Part shown: piece by piece, positions 1 to 8,809 of the stretch
How positions within the stretch are numbered: position 1 is the first letter of the stretch
Layout of the letters: each line of letters begins with the position of its first letter
Origin: Cacconaster sp045642485
GTDB lineage: Bacteria > Bacteroidota > Bacteroidia > Bacteroidales > UBA932
DNA: 64,000 nucleotides
Assembly: GCA_045642485.1 (NCBI GenBank)
Contig: JAZUIV010000058.1
Span: forward strand, 62,001 to 126,000
Direction: 5' to 3'
Position numbers and translations under genes: made by a program
The notes under the pieces: model-generated
The model's input: the letters and a program-made list of their open reading frames with translations, nothing else
Database searches by the model: none
What the model was told of the DNA's origin: nothing

Positions 1-1263
1 AATGCGAGACATTTCCCCTCCGCTCGCACACTTCTCGAGCATAGTGACATCACCCCCGTTGGCATCAAAGAGAAAACTTACGCCATCAACGCCATTGCGG
101 GATAATTCTTCTCCGCGTGTTACTCGCACTTCGAACAGAGCACGGGGCATCTCAAGTTCCCGTATGGAATTCTGCAGCTTTTCAGAAAGGAGAGTCGCCT
201 GTGAAGCACGGCCCTCGTGCAGGAAGGAAGCCTGCTCCCGCAGATTTTTTTCCATCCGGGATACCTCCTTTTCAAGGGATGCAATCTCATAGGCATCATC
301 CTCTGCGGAGGAAAGCACTCTTTTGAGTTCGTCCCTGCGTGCAATCAGTTCTGAAACCGTGGAGACGCCATTGCGGCGCATCAGATCAGTCAGAAGAGCC
401 ATCCTGCTCTCCACAACCTCCAGCCTGTGGGGGGAAAACCGTACACTTTCCGTATAGGATTCAACTTCTGAAACGATATCCCTCATCTCCACCCGTGATG
501 CCTCTATCCTTTCATAAAGGATTTTAATTGCAGGCAAGTATTTGATTGTCCGGGACAGCGCGTTCAAGCTTTCCTTCAGCCGGCTGTCGATTGAATCGTC
601 TTCTCTTGCAAGCGCCCGTCCTGCCGTCGCAAGCCCTTCCATCAGGGATTCGCTGTTGGCCAGAAGAGCGTGTTCCTCTTCAAGAGCCTCCATCTCCCCC
701 TCTACAAGAGAGGCGGAGTCCAGTTTCTCATACTCCGACTGCAGATAATCCCTCTGCGCGATGTTTCTCGCAACTGAGTTTCTTTTCTCCTCAAGGCGTT
801 TCATCGCCGAGAGATACTCATCATAAAGGGTATTGTACCGCTCGACCTGCGGGGAAAGCCCGGCAAATCTGTCCAGCAGTGACAACTGGAACTCTTTGCG
901 TCCCACAAGCAACTGTTGATTCTGGGAGTGGATGTCCACAAGTTCCAGGGCAAGTTGCTTGAGTTCGGAGGTTGAAACAGGCTCATCATCCACGAACACC
1001 CTGGACCTTCCGGCCGGGGTCAGAACACGGCGGACAATCAGATCCCCATCTTCGCGGGTGAACTGAGCCTCAACAATACAGTTGCGGTTTCTGTCCCTGA
1101 TGACCGATATGTCGGACTTGCCGCCCAGCAACAGGGAAAGCGCACCCAGCAAAATTGACTTGCCAGCTCCCGTCTGCCCCGTAATAATGACAAGACCACC
1201 CGGAAAAGAAATATCCAAGTGGTTGATTAAAGCATAGTTGTCTATGGTAAGGCGGGAGAGCAT
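1..1263 (-). CDS. recN: DNA repair ATPase RecN (partial, 3' end outside window)
   Basis: RecN is an SMC-like ATPase that acts early in double-strand-break repair. The 421 visible codons run from the ATG at 1263 to the window edge; a usual RecN has about 550 residues, so the Walker B end is missing. Seen: P-loop GQTGAGKS at residues 29-36 (family norm GETGAGKS), the SRVFVDDEPVS segment near residue 90, a long charged stretch of coiled-coil character around residues 150-370, and the ABC signature SGGEMSRI closing the visible part. It starts 16 nt after rpoZ and is the last visible gene of the leftward trxB-bamD-rpoZ-recN unit. Confidence 0.95.
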   Translation of the reverse strand, partial: MLSRLTIDNYALINHLDISFPGGLVIITGQTGAGKSILLGALSLLLGGKSDISVIRDRNRNCIVEAQFTREDGDLIVRRVLTPAGRSRVFVDDEPVSTSELKQLALELVDIHSQNQQLLVGRKEFQLSLLDRFAGLSPQVERYNTLYDEYLSAMKRLEEKRNSVARNIAQRDYLQSEYEKLDSASLVEGEMEALEEEHALLANSESLMEGLATAGRALAREDDSIDSRLKESLNALSRTIKYLPAIKILYERIEASRVEMRDIVSEVESYTESVRFSPHRLEVVESRMALLTDLMRRNGVSTVSELIARRDELKRVLSSAEDDAYEIASLEKEVSRMEKNLREQASFLHEGRASQATLLSEKLQNSIRELEMPRALFEVRVTRGEELSRNGVDGVSFLFDANGGDVTMLEKCASGGEMSRI

Positions 1264-1279
1264 CCTGAACGGCTTCTCT

Positions 1280-1594
1280 CTACTCGGCCTTGCGGTAGAA
1301 CAAGTCTCCGTCCATAAATTCGGTCGTAGCAGTCAGTGTCGGTTTCGGAAGTTTCTCGTAATATTTCGAGATTTCAATCTGTTCACGGTTTTCGAAAGTC
1401 TCCTCAAGCGTGTCGGCATAGTTTGAGAACTCCTCGAGTTTATGGCTGAGCTCCTGCTTGATGTCAGCAGAAATCTGATTGGCACGTTTGGCCACAATCA
1501 TAACAGTCTCATAGATATTTCCAGTCGGAGCGGCCAGATCAGCCAGATTGCGTGTCACTGTATTCAATGGCACATTTGTTTTTTCGTTGCTCAT
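1280..1594 (-). CDS. rpoZ: RNA polymerase omega subunit, Bacteroidota type (RpoZ)
   Basis: Small subunit that helps assemble and stabilise RNA polymerase. The 104-residue protein has the Rpb6/omega-like core NIYETVMIVAKRANQI (about residues 27-42) followed by an acidic helix and a C-terminal tail ending FMDGDLFYRKAE, as I know it from Bacteroidota, where the gene commonly sits beside bamD. The start is the ATG at 1594, one base after the bamD stop, so the two are translationally close. Nothing odd in length. Alternative: annotated elsewhere as a hypothetical DNA-directed RNA polymerase subunit; the family call rests on motif and neighbourhood. Confidence 0.85.
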   Translation of the reverse strand: MSNEKTNVPLNTVTRNLADLAAPTGNIYETVMIVAKRANQISADIKQELSHKLEEFSNYADTLEETFENREQIEISKYYEKLPKPTLTATTEFMDGDLFYRKAE

Positions 1595-1595
1595 T

Positions 1596-2411
1596 CTATT
1601 CTGATTTTTTCAATATTTTCTGGGTTTTTTCGTAATAGGGAACCAATTCTCTGGTGTAATCGGAATCAGGGTACTCGCTCACCATATTGAGATAGTCATC
1701 CACAAAAACGAGATATCGTTCACGCTGTTTGCTCGGAATACTCAATAAAGCGTATTTGTATGAGGACATCGCGATATAATAGAGAATCTCCTCCCTGTAT
1801 CTGGTGTCTGCATTCTCCTTGAGTACGTTTTTCAAGGCATAATGCGACGCGAGATAATCTTCCATATGATAATAGAGATATGCGGACTTGTAGGCCTTCA
1901 ATTCCAGACGTCCGTTCAGGTCATCCAGCATTTCCTTTACCTGAGGCACGTATTCGGATTTGGGGTTGTCAATCAGAAACTCCCTCATTGACAGAATTGC
2001 CTTTTTCGTGGGGACCTGGTCCAGTTCATAGCGATAAGTCCCTCTGTAAAGACAGTCCAGATGGAGAAACTTGGCCTGCTCGGCGAAAGGGCTCATGGGA
2101 AACACTGAAATGAAGTGCTCCAGGTTGCTTTCTGCCGTGGTATAGTCACCGAAATTATAGTTGCAGAATCCGATGTAGAACTGCACGGTGTCGTCCTGAG
2201 CGGTACCGTTCGTTGCAAGGGAAACCGACTCGAACATCTGTGATGCCTTGGAGTAGCGCTCCTTCTCGAAGAGTTCGAATGCGGCCTTGTATTTGGCATC
2301 AGTATCGGCACTTTCCAACAAAGCCTCGAACTGACTCTTGCAGGAAGCAGTCATCAACAGCCCGGAAAAGATCAGGACCGCACAAACCACTATTTCAAAC
2401 GATTTACTCAT
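1596..2411 (-). CDS. bamD: Outer membrane assembly lipoprotein BamD
   Basis: Periplasmic lipoprotein of the BAM complex that inserts beta-barrel proteins in the outer membrane. I chose the ATG at 2411 (271 aa) rather than an upstream in-frame ATG at 2444 because it gives a clean lipoprotein signal: short basic start, hydrophobic stretch, then lipobox MTASC with Cys24. The mature part is rich in TPR-like helices, with repeated patterns such as AFELFEKERYSKASQMFESV and YTTAESNLEHFISVFP. The start lies one base after the trxB stop. Bacteroidota BamD is usually this length. Confidence 0.88.
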   Translation of the reverse strand: MSKSFEIVVCAVLIFSGLLMTASCKSQFEALLESADTDAKYKAAFELFEKERYSKASQMFESVSLATNGTAQDDTVQFYIGFCNYNFGDYTTAESNLEHFISVFPMSPFAEQAKFLHLDCLYRGTYRYELDQVPTKKAILSMREFLIDNPKSEYVPQVKEMLDDLNGRLELKAYKSAYLYYHMEDYLASHYALKNVLKENADTRYREEILYYIAMSSYKYALLSIPSKQRERYLVFVDDYLNMVSEYPDSDYTRELVPYYEKTQKILKKSE

Positions 2412-2412
2412 A

Positions 2413-3354
2413 TCATTTGTTTTCCAAAACAAAACGCTCCGCATCCAGCGCGGCGTGACAACCGCTTCCGGCCGCTGCTATCGCCTGCCTGTATCTGGGA
2501 TCCTGAACATCACCGGCCGCAAACACTCCCTCAACATTTGTCTTTCCGCTCTTTCCGTCAGTCACAATGTATCCTTCGGCATCCGTTTCAATCCAGTCTC
2601 TGAACATATCGGAATTGGGATGATGACCTATGGCAAGAAAGAATCCGTCAATTTTCTTTTCAAACGTCTCTTCCCCCTTGTGGCGGAGTCTCACCCCGGT
2701 CACCCCGGCAACGGCCGTACCGAGGACCTCCTCAGTCTGGCATTCCCAAAGAATCTCTATGTTCTCCGTGTCAAAGACCCTCTGCTGCATTGCCTTGGAA
2801 GCGCGCAACTCGTTGCGGCGGACAATCATATAGACCCTCCTGCAGAGCGATGCCAGATAAGTGGCTTCCTCACAGGCGGTATCGCCCCCACCGACAACGG
2901 CAACATCCTTGCCGCGGTAAAAGAAACCGTCACAGGTCGCGCAGGCGGATACGCCCATCCCGCGGAATCTTGCCTCGCTCTCAAGCCCGAGGTATTTTGC
3001 AGTGGCCCCCGTAGCGATTATCACAGTCTGAGCCTCGAAGATGGTATCCGACACGCCGTCAACCGTCACTTTGAAAGGCCTCCCGCTGAAATCGACCGAC
3101 GAGACACATCCTGGGCGGATATCTGCACCGAGCCTGACCGCCTGTTCACGCATATCGGCCATCAACTGATTGGCATCAACGCCCTGCGGATAGCCCGGGA
3201 AGTTCTCTATCAGAGTAGTGGTGGTCAACTGGCCTCCGGGTTGCAATCCTTCAAACAGAATCGGTTGCAATGCGGCCCGGGCCGCATAAATCGCGGCCGT
3301 GTAGCCGGCGGGCCCGCTACCGATGATAAGACATTTTGTTGTCGTGACGTTCAT
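2413..3354 (-). CDS. trxB: Thioredoxin reductase (NADPH)
   Basis: FAD flavoenzyme that passes electrons from NADPH to thioredoxin in the cytoplasm. The 313-residue protein has the FAD-binding GSGPAGYTAAIYAARA motif at residues 12-27, the redox-active pair CATC near residue 140, the NADPH-binding VVGGGDTACEEA motif, and the C-terminal FAD motif EGVFAAGDVQD. Length matches the family. It is the first gene of the leftward unit with bamD, rpoZ and recN; a -7 element of Bacteroidota form lies 27 nt upstream. Confidence 0.97.
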   Translation of the reverse strand: MNVTTTKCLIIGSGPAGYTAAIYAARAALQPILFEGLQPGGQLTTTTLIENFPGYPQGVDANQLMADMREQAVRLGADIRPGCVSSVDFSGRPFKVTVDGVSDTIFEAQTVIIATGATAKYLGLESEARFRGMGVSACATCDGFFYRGKDVAVVGGGDTACEEATYLASLCRRVYMIVRRNELRASKAMQQRVFDTENIEILWECQTEEVLGTAVAGVTGVRLRHKGEETFEKKIDGFFLAIGHHPNSDMFRDWIETDAEGYIVTDGKSGKTNVEGVFAAGDVQDPRYRQAIAAAGSGCHAALDAERFVLENK

Positions 3355-3380
3355 TGAGAGCTGTCATTACAGTTAGCCTG

Positions 3381-3414
3381 CAAAGTTAACTATTTTATTT
3401 ATTGAAAAATCAAA
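3381..3414 (-). promoter_or_regulatory. Predicted promoter of trxB-bamD-rpoZ-recN
   Basis: On the minus strand the -7 element TAACTTTG occupies 3388-3381, matching TAnnTTTG. A TTTG that could be the -33 element lies at 3414-3411, 22 nt away, slightly long compared with the usual 19-21. The trxB start codon follows after a short leader. Confidence 0.6.
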
Positions 3415-3429
3415 GATGACGTTTATTTT

Positions 3430-3612
3430 TTCAAAACAGGTTCTTAGAATCTGTTTTGAAATGGTTCACGAAAATTATTATAGGCTATTTTTCGATGGAT
3501 TTTTTGGTGATTTGAGGCCGCAATGGGGTTCCATTGGGGCCGAAAAGCAACGAAAAATACGCAAAAAAGAAGCATAAGAATTGAAGTTAATCATTTCAAA
3601 ACAGATTCTTAC
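3430..3612. repeat. Intergenic element with 18-bp inverted repeats (MITE/REP-like)
   Basis: Between trxB and priA. An 18-bp arm at 3446-3463 (AGAATCTGTTTTGAAATG) is repeated exactly in inverted orientation at 3592-3609, bracketing about 130 bp. Inside is a strong hairpin, 3516-3526 with 3531-3541 (10 of 11 pairs, loop GGTT). A further half copy (TTCAAAACAG, 3430-3439) makes the left arm itself a near-perfect 31-nt palindrome with the copy at 3451-3460. The right arm overlaps the priA stop codon. The core CAAAACAGATT recurs around tRNA-Phe. No gene fits in this interval. Confidence 0.6.
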
Positions 3613-5603
3613 AACGGGTCAACGTCAATGATGATATCCGGGGCGTACTTGAATTGCCCCAGAACAGACTCCACCGCATCGAATATCCCCTTCTTTGCAG
3701 TGGAGAGAGACGAGTTCCTGGGAAGGCGAATCCAGAACTGACGGATATGATACCCGCCCACACTCTCCAAAGCCGGCTCGACGGGGCCCTGAACCCCGGG
3801 AAGTTTCAAAGCGGAGAAAGCGTCGCCCAACATTCTGCAAGCATTCCAGAGCCTGCCTTCATATTTATCCCTCACGACAACAGAGACAAGCCGCGAGAAC
3901 GGCGGATAGCCGAATGTCCTGCGCTCATCCATCAGCGTCCCGAAAAATGAGGAGGGACGGAAGCCGAAAACGGGATGATCCTTTCGGCAAGTCTGTATGA
4001 GCAGCCTGCCGCGATTTCCACGCCTGCCCGCCCGGCCAAGCAACTGCACCATCAACTGCATCGTCCTCTCATCGCTCCTGAAATCCTGCACCGCAAGAAG
4101 GCTGTCAGCATCAAGCAGGACTACAAGGGACAGCTTCTCAAAATCAAAGCCCTTGGTTATCATCTGCGTTCCTACCATTATCCGTATGCGCCCCGCGGCG
4201 AAATCCCGAATCATCTTCGCCTCCTCCTTCTTGCTTTGAGTGGTATCCGCATCGAAACGGGCCACGGGATATTCGGGGAAAAGGTTCCTGATTTCCTCTT
4301 CAATCTTTTCTGTCCCGGCACCCCTGTCAACGAGGGAAGGTGTGTCGCACTCCCGGCATCTTGTCGTAAAAAGAGTAGTGTAGCCGCAATAATGGCAGGC
4401 AAGGGCATTTTTGTATTTGTGGTATGTCAGAGGCACGTTGCACCCGGGACATTTCGGGATTGCCCCACATTCGGAGCACTGGACAAGAGGAGAATAGGCA
4501 CGCCTTGAGCGGAACAGCATAACCTGCCCCCCGTCAAGCAGGGCTTTCCGCATCTCGTTTATCAATTCGAGCGAGAAACTTCCGCGCATCTCACGATGTC
4601 TCCACGCCAGATTGGTATCGATAATCTCTATCTCGGGGGTGGATCCTGCGTGAAATTTGTTCAGAAGATCCACCTGCTCGTATTTCCCGTTCCGCACATT
4701 GTACAGAGATTCGAGAGAAGGGGTCGCGCTTCCCAAAAGTGCGTCAGCCCCACACAGACTCGCCAGCATCACAGATGCGTCCCTGCCATTGTAGCGGGGT
4801 GCCGGGTCATCCTGTTTGTAGGAGCGGTCGTGCTCCTCGTCCACCACGACAAGACCAAGATTTCTGAAAGGGAGAAATATGGCGGAGCGGGTTCCGAGCA
4901 CGATGCAGGGATGGTTTCTGACGTAATCCGCAGTCGCGCATCTGGACGGAATTGTCTGCTTCGAATGGAAAACTCTGAGATTCTCCCCGAAAACTTCGCG
5001 GAGACGTTCCTCAATCTGCCTGGAAATCGCAATTTCAGGGACCAGAATAAGCGAACTTCTCCCCTCCTTCAGCCGTGACTGCGCCAGATGGATGTATATT
5101 TCTGTCTTGCCACTTCCCGTCACTCCGTTCAGAAGAACGGTCTTTTTCTTTCCGAAAGATGCCTCAATCCGTTCAAGAGCCATTCTCTGCTCTTCGGAGA
5201 GAGGGTTGACACACCCTGCTTCAGAAGAGACCGGTTCCGTAATGCCGGCTTTTTTCGCTTTTTCGGACCGGCTCGCGCGGTACTTGAGCGACGCTCCGTT
5301 ATGAACAGCCTTCAGGACTTCTCCCGGAGTGCACAGGTAGTAGTCAGCCAGAGCATTCCAGAATTTTATCTCTATGGGTGTGACAACGGGAAAATCAAGA
5401 ATCTCTTCTATGGGCTTGATCTTTTCAGGGTCCAGGCCGGAGGGGGCTCTTCCCGAAACAGCCGTCACCACTCCGACGGAACCGTGGCCTCTGACACTGA
5501 CCTTCACCCACGTCCCGACAGAGACTTTCCCCGCTTCTTCATCAGCTGCGCTGTACGAAAGCGTCTCCTTCAACTTCAACGGCAACAAAACATCTGCATA
5601 CAT
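3609..5603 (-). CDS. priA: Primosomal protein N' (replication restart helicase PriA)
   Basis: 3'-to-5' DNA helicase that reloads the replisome at stalled forks. From the ATG at 5603 the product has 664 residues and starts MYADVLLPLKLKETLSY, the usual N-terminal DNA-binding start; an in-frame ATG at 5651 adds 16 unlikely residues. Seen: Walker A GVTGSGKTEIYIH, Walker B box DEEHD, zinc-binding cysteines in CSECGAIPKCPGC, CHYCG and CREC, then helicase motifs GTQMITKGFDFE and LLGRAGRRGNRG. It is a single leftward gene, convergent with nothing; its stop lies inside the inverted-repeat element at 3430-3612. Confidence 0.95.
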   Translation of the reverse strand: MYADVLLPLKLKETLSYSAADEEAGKVSVGTWVKVSVRGHGSVGVVTAVSGRAPSGLDPEKIKPIEEILDFPVVTPIEIKFWNALADYYLCTPGEVLKAVHNGASLKYRASRSEKAKKAGITEPVSSEAGCVNPLSEEQRMALERIEASFGKKKTVLLNGVTGSGKTEIYIHLAQSRLKEGRSSLILVPEIAISRQIEERLREVFGENLRVFHSKQTIPSRCATADYVRNHPCIVLGTRSAIFLPFRNLGLVVVDEEHDRSYKQDDPAPRYNGRDASVMLASLCGADALLGSATPSLESLYNVRNGKYEQVDLLNKFHAGSTPEIEIIDTNLAWRHREMRGSFSLELINEMRKALLDGGQVMLFRSRRAYSPLVQCSECGAIPKCPGCNVPLTYHKYKNALACHYCGYTTLFTTRCRECDTPSLVDRGAGTEKIEEEIRNLFPEYPVARFDADTTQSKKEEAKMIRDFAAGRIRIMVGTQMITKGFDFEKLSLVVLLDADSLLAVQDFRSDERTMQLMVQLLGRAGRRGNRGRLLIQTCRKDHPVFGFRPSSFFGTLMDERRTFGYPPFSRLVSVVVRDKYEGRLWNACRMLGDAFSALKLPGVQGPVEPALESVGGYHIRQFWIRLPRNSSLSTAKKGIFDAVESVLGQFKYAPDIIIDVDPL

Positions 5604-5684
5604 CTTCCCCGACCTCCATATACCTTCTAATAATGACTTAGAACCCCTCAAAGTTAGAAATCTGTTTTGGGAGAATCAAATTTT

Positions 5685-5715
5685 TTTGGAGATTCAAAAA
5701 ATAAACTTACCTTTG
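5685..5715 (+). promoter_or_regulatory. tRNA-Phe promoter
   Basis: TTTG at 5685-5688, 19 nt, then TACCTTTG at 5708-5715: a textbook Bacteroidota promoter. The tRNA begins 20 nt after the -7 element, leaving a short 5' leader. Confidence 0.8.
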
Positions 5716-5735
5716 CAATCCCGCAAGGGAAAAAA

Positions 5736-5808
5736 GGTGCCATAGCTCAGTTGGTAGAGCAAAGGACTGAAAATCCTTGTGTCCCTGGTTCAATTCCCGG
5801 TGGCACCA
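5736..5808 (+). tRNA. tRNA-Phe (GAA)
   Basis: 73 nt. Acceptor GGTGCCA pairs with TGGCACC (5801-5807), discriminator A at 5808. D arm GCTC/GAGC, anticodon loop CTGAAAA with anticodon GAA, T loop TTCAATT within GGTTCAATTCC. The CCA end is not encoded. It stands alone with its own promoter and terminator. Confidence 0.97.
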
Positions 5809-5815
5809 CGGAAAG

Positions 5816-5846
5816 AGCTTCTGAATGCTTCAGAGGCTTTTTTTTT
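5816..5846 (+). terminator. Rho-independent terminator after tRNA-Phe
   Basis: Stem AGCTTCTGAA (5816-5825) with TTCAGAGGCT (5829-5838), one U-G pair, loop TGC, then eight T. Confidence 0.85.
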
Positions 5847-5892
5847 GTTTCAAAACAGATTTCCATTCCGTCGCTGAATGAAAAAAAATTTC

Positions 5893-5900
5893 TACCTTCG
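5893..5900 (+). promoter_or_regulatory. Predicted -7 element of glnA
   Basis: TACCTTCG, the common variant of TAnnTTTG, 32 nt before the glnA start. No clear -33 TTTG at the expected distance. The same TACCTTCG precedes the acyl-carrier gene at 41,726. Confidence 0.5.
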
Positions 5901-5932
5901 CGACTGTATCAACACTCAACAACTCTTTTGAA

Positions 5933-7435
5933 ATGGAAGCCTCTATTGAAATGAATCCGAACACCATTGTCAGATTCCTGGGGAAACCCGCGTCAGAATT
6001 CACACGTGCCGACATAATCCGCTACTGCAAAGAGAATTGCGTAGAATTCATCAATTTCCACTACTGCGGATGGGACGGGAAGTTGAAAACTCTCAATTTT
6101 GTCATCAACAGCCTGGAACACCTTGACAACATTCTTCAGGCAGGCGAAAGAGTAGATGGCAGCAGCCTGTTCCCTTTCATTGAAGCCGGCAAGAGCGACC
6201 TGTACGTGATCCCCCGATACAAGACGGCATTCGTCAATCCGTTCAGTGACGTTCCCACGGTCGATTTGCTATGCTGTTTCTTCGACCGCGAAGGGAATCC
6301 GTTCGAAAGCAGTCCGCAGTATGTCCTCCACAAAGCTCACGAGCAATTCAAGAAAGTCACAGGGCTGAGTATGGAGACGATGGGAGAACTGGAATATTAC
6401 GTAATCGGCGAGGATGACGGGCAGTACTCGACTCCGGACCAGAAAGGATATCACCAGAGTTCTCCATTCAACAAATTCGAAAACCTGCGCCGGGAAGCGA
6501 TGCGTATGATAGCAAGCTGCGGCGGAATGATAAAATACGGTCACAGCGAGGTCGGCAACTTCACTCTGGACGGCAAAATCTACGAACAGAATGAAATAGA
6601 GTTTCTCCCCGTTGACATAGAGGACGCGGCGGACCAACTCGTAATAGCCAAATGGATAATGAGGCAGCTCGCTTATGATTATGGCGTTTCCCTCACCTTC
6701 GCCCCCAAGATTGCAGGAGGCAAGGCCGGCTCGGGAATGCACGTCCACTGCAAATTCTCAAAGGACGGGAAGAGCGCTACCGTACGTGATGGAGAGATTA
6801 CCGACGAGGCCAAGAAGGCTATTGCAGGATTTATGGATGCCGGGACTTCCCTTCCCGCCTTCGGCAATCCCCACCCCCTGTCATTTATGAGGCTTGTCCC
6901 CCATCAGGAAGCGCCCACCTCTCTATGCTGGTCTTATTCCAACCGCAGCGCCCTTGTCAGGGTCCCTCTCGGTTGGCTGAAGAAGATGGATATGGCCGCC
7001 GCCGCCAATCCTCTCGAAATTATCGACGAAAAAGACTTCAGCGTTAAGCAGACTTTCGAATGGAGAGCATCTGACGGCTTTGCGGACACCTACCTGCTTA
7101 TGGCCGCTCTATGCTGTGCGGCTCGACACGGCTTCGAGATGTCCGATGCGCTGAAGATTGCCGAACGCACCTTTGTCGGACTTGGCGTGAACATTCACGA
7201 TGCATCCAACAAAGCGATACAGGAAGCTCTCGAACAGCTTCCCGGATGTTGTGTGGAGGCCGCGGCCGAACTTGAAAAGGACCGCAGGATTTATACGGAC
7301 AGAGGAGTATTTTCCGACAACATCGTGGACTACTACATCAAATACCTGAAATCCTTCGACGACGAAAATCTCCGGGCAAGCCTTGACGCTGCGGGTATGC
7401 TCAAATTCGTGGAAGAGAACATCAACAACGGATGA
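5933..7435 (+). CDS. glnA: Glutamine synthetase
   Basis: ATP-dependent amidation of glutamate with ammonia in the cytoplasm. The 500-residue protein has the beta-grasp N-terminus (VEFINFHYCGWDGKLKTLNF), the metal- and glutamate-binding segment METMGELEYYV, the ATP-site helix region GSGMHVHCKF, and the substrate loops RLVPHQEAP and SNRSALVRVP followed by the conserved FEWRASDGFADTYL. Its length is near type I enzymes (about 470) with a modest C-terminal extension. It is monocistronic between the tRNA-Phe terminator and an 18-bp terminator hairpin shared with fucP. The C-terminal adenylylation-site sequence was not recognised. Confidence 0.93.
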   Translation: MEASIEMNPNTIVRFLGKPASEFTRADIIRYCKENCVEFINFHYCGWDGKLKTLNFVINSLEHLDNILQAGERVDGSSLFPFIEAGKSDLYVIPRYKTAFVNPFSDVPTVDLLCCFFDREGNPFESSPQYVLHKAHEQFKKVTGLSMETMGELEYYVIGEDDGQYSTPDQKGYHQSSPFNKFENLRREAMRMIASCGGMIKYGHSEVGNFTLDGKIYEQNEIEFLPVDIEDAADQLVIAKWIMRQLAYDYGVSLTFAPKIAGGKAGSGMHVHCKFSKDGKSATVRDGEITDEAKKAIAGFMDAGTSLPAFGNPHPLSFMRLVPHQEAPTSLCWSYSNRSALVRVPLGWLKKMDMAAAANPLEIIDEKDFSVKQTFEWRASDGFADTYLLMAALCCAARHGFEMSDALKIAERTFVGLGVNIHDASNKAIQEALEQLPGCCVEAAAELEKDRRIYTDRGVFSDNIVDYYIKYLKSFDDENLRASLDAAGMLKFVEENINNG

Positions 7436-7452
7436 TGGCCGCCGGTCTTTGT

Positions 7453-7493
7453 TAAAATCAACGCCCGCGAATAACTCGCGGGCGTTGATTTTA
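7453..7493. terminator. Bidirectional terminator between glnA and fucP
   Basis: Perfect 18-bp stem: 7453-7470 with 7476-7493, loop ATAAC, A-rich on one side and T-rich on the other so that it works in both directions. The TAA stop codon of fucP (7493-7491) lies inside the hairpin arm. Confidence 0.9.
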
Positions 7494-8795
7494 TCTGGTA
7501 TTGCGGGTACGGCGGAAAGCCCGCAAGGCGAACGCCGTGACCATAAAGAAGCAGAGCAGAGGCAATGCAAAGCTGACATTGACGGCAGGGTGACCGAGAA
7601 TCACACCTTTGTCGATGATGGCACCCTGAAGAGGAGGAAGGATTGAACCTCCGACTATCGCCATCACCAGGAAGGCGGCGGCAAGAGTGCTGTCCTGAGA
7701 ATTGACATCCTCAAGGGAAACACCGTAGATTGTCGGGAACATAAGACTCATAAACAGACTTATTGCCACAAGGCAGCACAGGCCGGCCTTGCCCACGAAT
7801 ACAATCGATCCAACCGTACAGAGAGCCGCGCAGATTCCGAAAATCGCCAGCAACTTTCTGGAATTGACATACTTCATCAGGAAAGTCGAGATAAACCTGA
7901 AAGTAAGGAAGCCCATCATCGCAACGATGTTGTACTTCTGCGCCGTAGCCTTGTCGATACCGAGATTGTCAGCATACTGGATGATAAATGTCCAAACCAT
8001 TATCTGAGCGCCGACATAGAAAACCTGAGCCAGGACGCCTTCCCTGTATGTAACATTGTGCCAAAGCCTTTTGAGCGTATCGCCGGCTTTGAGGGAAGGG
8101 TCGTTGGCCGTGGTCTTCGGCATCTTCGTCAGGGCTATCACTACAAGCACTATCAGGACGACAACGCCCAACGCCACGTATGCATTCCTGATGACAGCAA
8201 GGTCCGCAACCCTTTCGGTGGCCTTGACAGCTTCGGGCAACTGGTCGAATATCAGTTTGCCGGATTCGTCACGGTGAGTGTCGCTCAAAAGAGAGGGAAG
8301 CACTATGAACGAGGCGACAGCCATTCCCATCAGCGACCCCATCGGGTTGAAGGCCTGCGCAAGATTCAATCTGCGGGTGGAATTCTCCTTCGCGCCGAGA
8401 GAAAGTATGAAAGGGTTGGCGGTAGTCTCGAGGAAGGCCAGACCGAAGGTCAGGATATAGAGCGAGAAGCAGAAGAAGACGAAACTCTGCATCGAAGCGG
8501 CCGGTATGAACAGGAACGCTCCGACGGCATAGAGAGTCAGTCCCAGCAGGATTCCGCTCTTATAGCTGTATTTCCTGATGAAAAGAGCCGCCGGAACGGC
8601 CATAGTGGCATATCCGCCGTAGAAGGCGAACTGTATAAGGGAAGCCTTGGCGGCGGAGAGTTCCATAACCGTCTGGAACGCCGCCACCATAGGATTCGTT
8701 ATGTCGTTTGCAAAACCCCAGAGTGCGAACAGTGAGGTAATGAGGATGAACGGCAGCAGATACTGCCGTTCCACCAGTTTAGGACCAGTTCCCAT
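7491..8795 (-). CDS. fucP: L-fucose:proton symporter, MFS family
   Basis: Inner-membrane sugar importer. The 434-residue protein has about twelve hydrophobic segments. It shows the family's GFANDITNPMVAAFQ stretch in the first helix (residues ~27-41) and FLETTANPFI in the fourth, carrying the acidic residues that in the E. coli transporter couple proton and sugar movement. Length matches E. coli FucP (438). It begins 14 nt after fucI, so import and isomerisation are encoded together. Substrate is inferred from the family and from fucI; related hexose permeases look similar. Confidence 0.88.
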   Translation of the reverse strand: MGTGPKLVERQYLLPFILITSLFALWGFANDITNPMVAAFQTVMELSAAKASLIQFAFYGGYATMAVPAALFIRKYSYKSGILLGLTLYAVGAFLFIPAASMQSFVFFCFSLYILTFGLAFLETTANPFILSLGAKENSTRRLNLAQAFNPMGSLMGMAVASFIVLPSLLSDTHRDESGKLIFDQLPEAVKATERVADLAVIRNAYVALGVVVLIVLVVIALTKMPKTTANDPSLKAGDTLKRLWHNVTYREGVLAQVFYVGAQIMVWTFIIQYADNLGIDKATAQKYNIVAMMGFLTFRFISTFLMKYVNSRKLLAIFGICAALCTVGSIVFVGKAGLCCLVAISLFMSLMFPTIYGVSLEDVNSQDSTLAAAFLVMAIVGGSILPPLQGAIIDKGVILGHPAVNVSFALPLLCFFMVTAFALRAFRRTRNTR

Positions 8796-8809
8796 CAGAA
8801 AGCAGATTC

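Larger units (their letters stand above)
5657..5863. repeat. 13-bp inverted repeats bracketing the tRNA-Phe unit
   Basis: GAAATCTGTTTTG at 5657-5669 and its exact inverse CAAAACAGATTTC at 5851-5863 lie on either side of the tRNA-Phe promoter, gene and terminator. They belong to the same CAAAACAGATT family as the element at 3430-3612. Confidence 0.5.

Noticed and set aside
2338..3357. Long plus-strand reading frame of 339 codons opposite trxB
   Set aside because: Antisense to a fully conserved thioredoxin reductase; composition typical of a shadow frame.
3430..3460. Rho-independent terminator for trxB or priA
   Set aside because: The palindrome lacks a T run on either strand and belongs to the repeat family.
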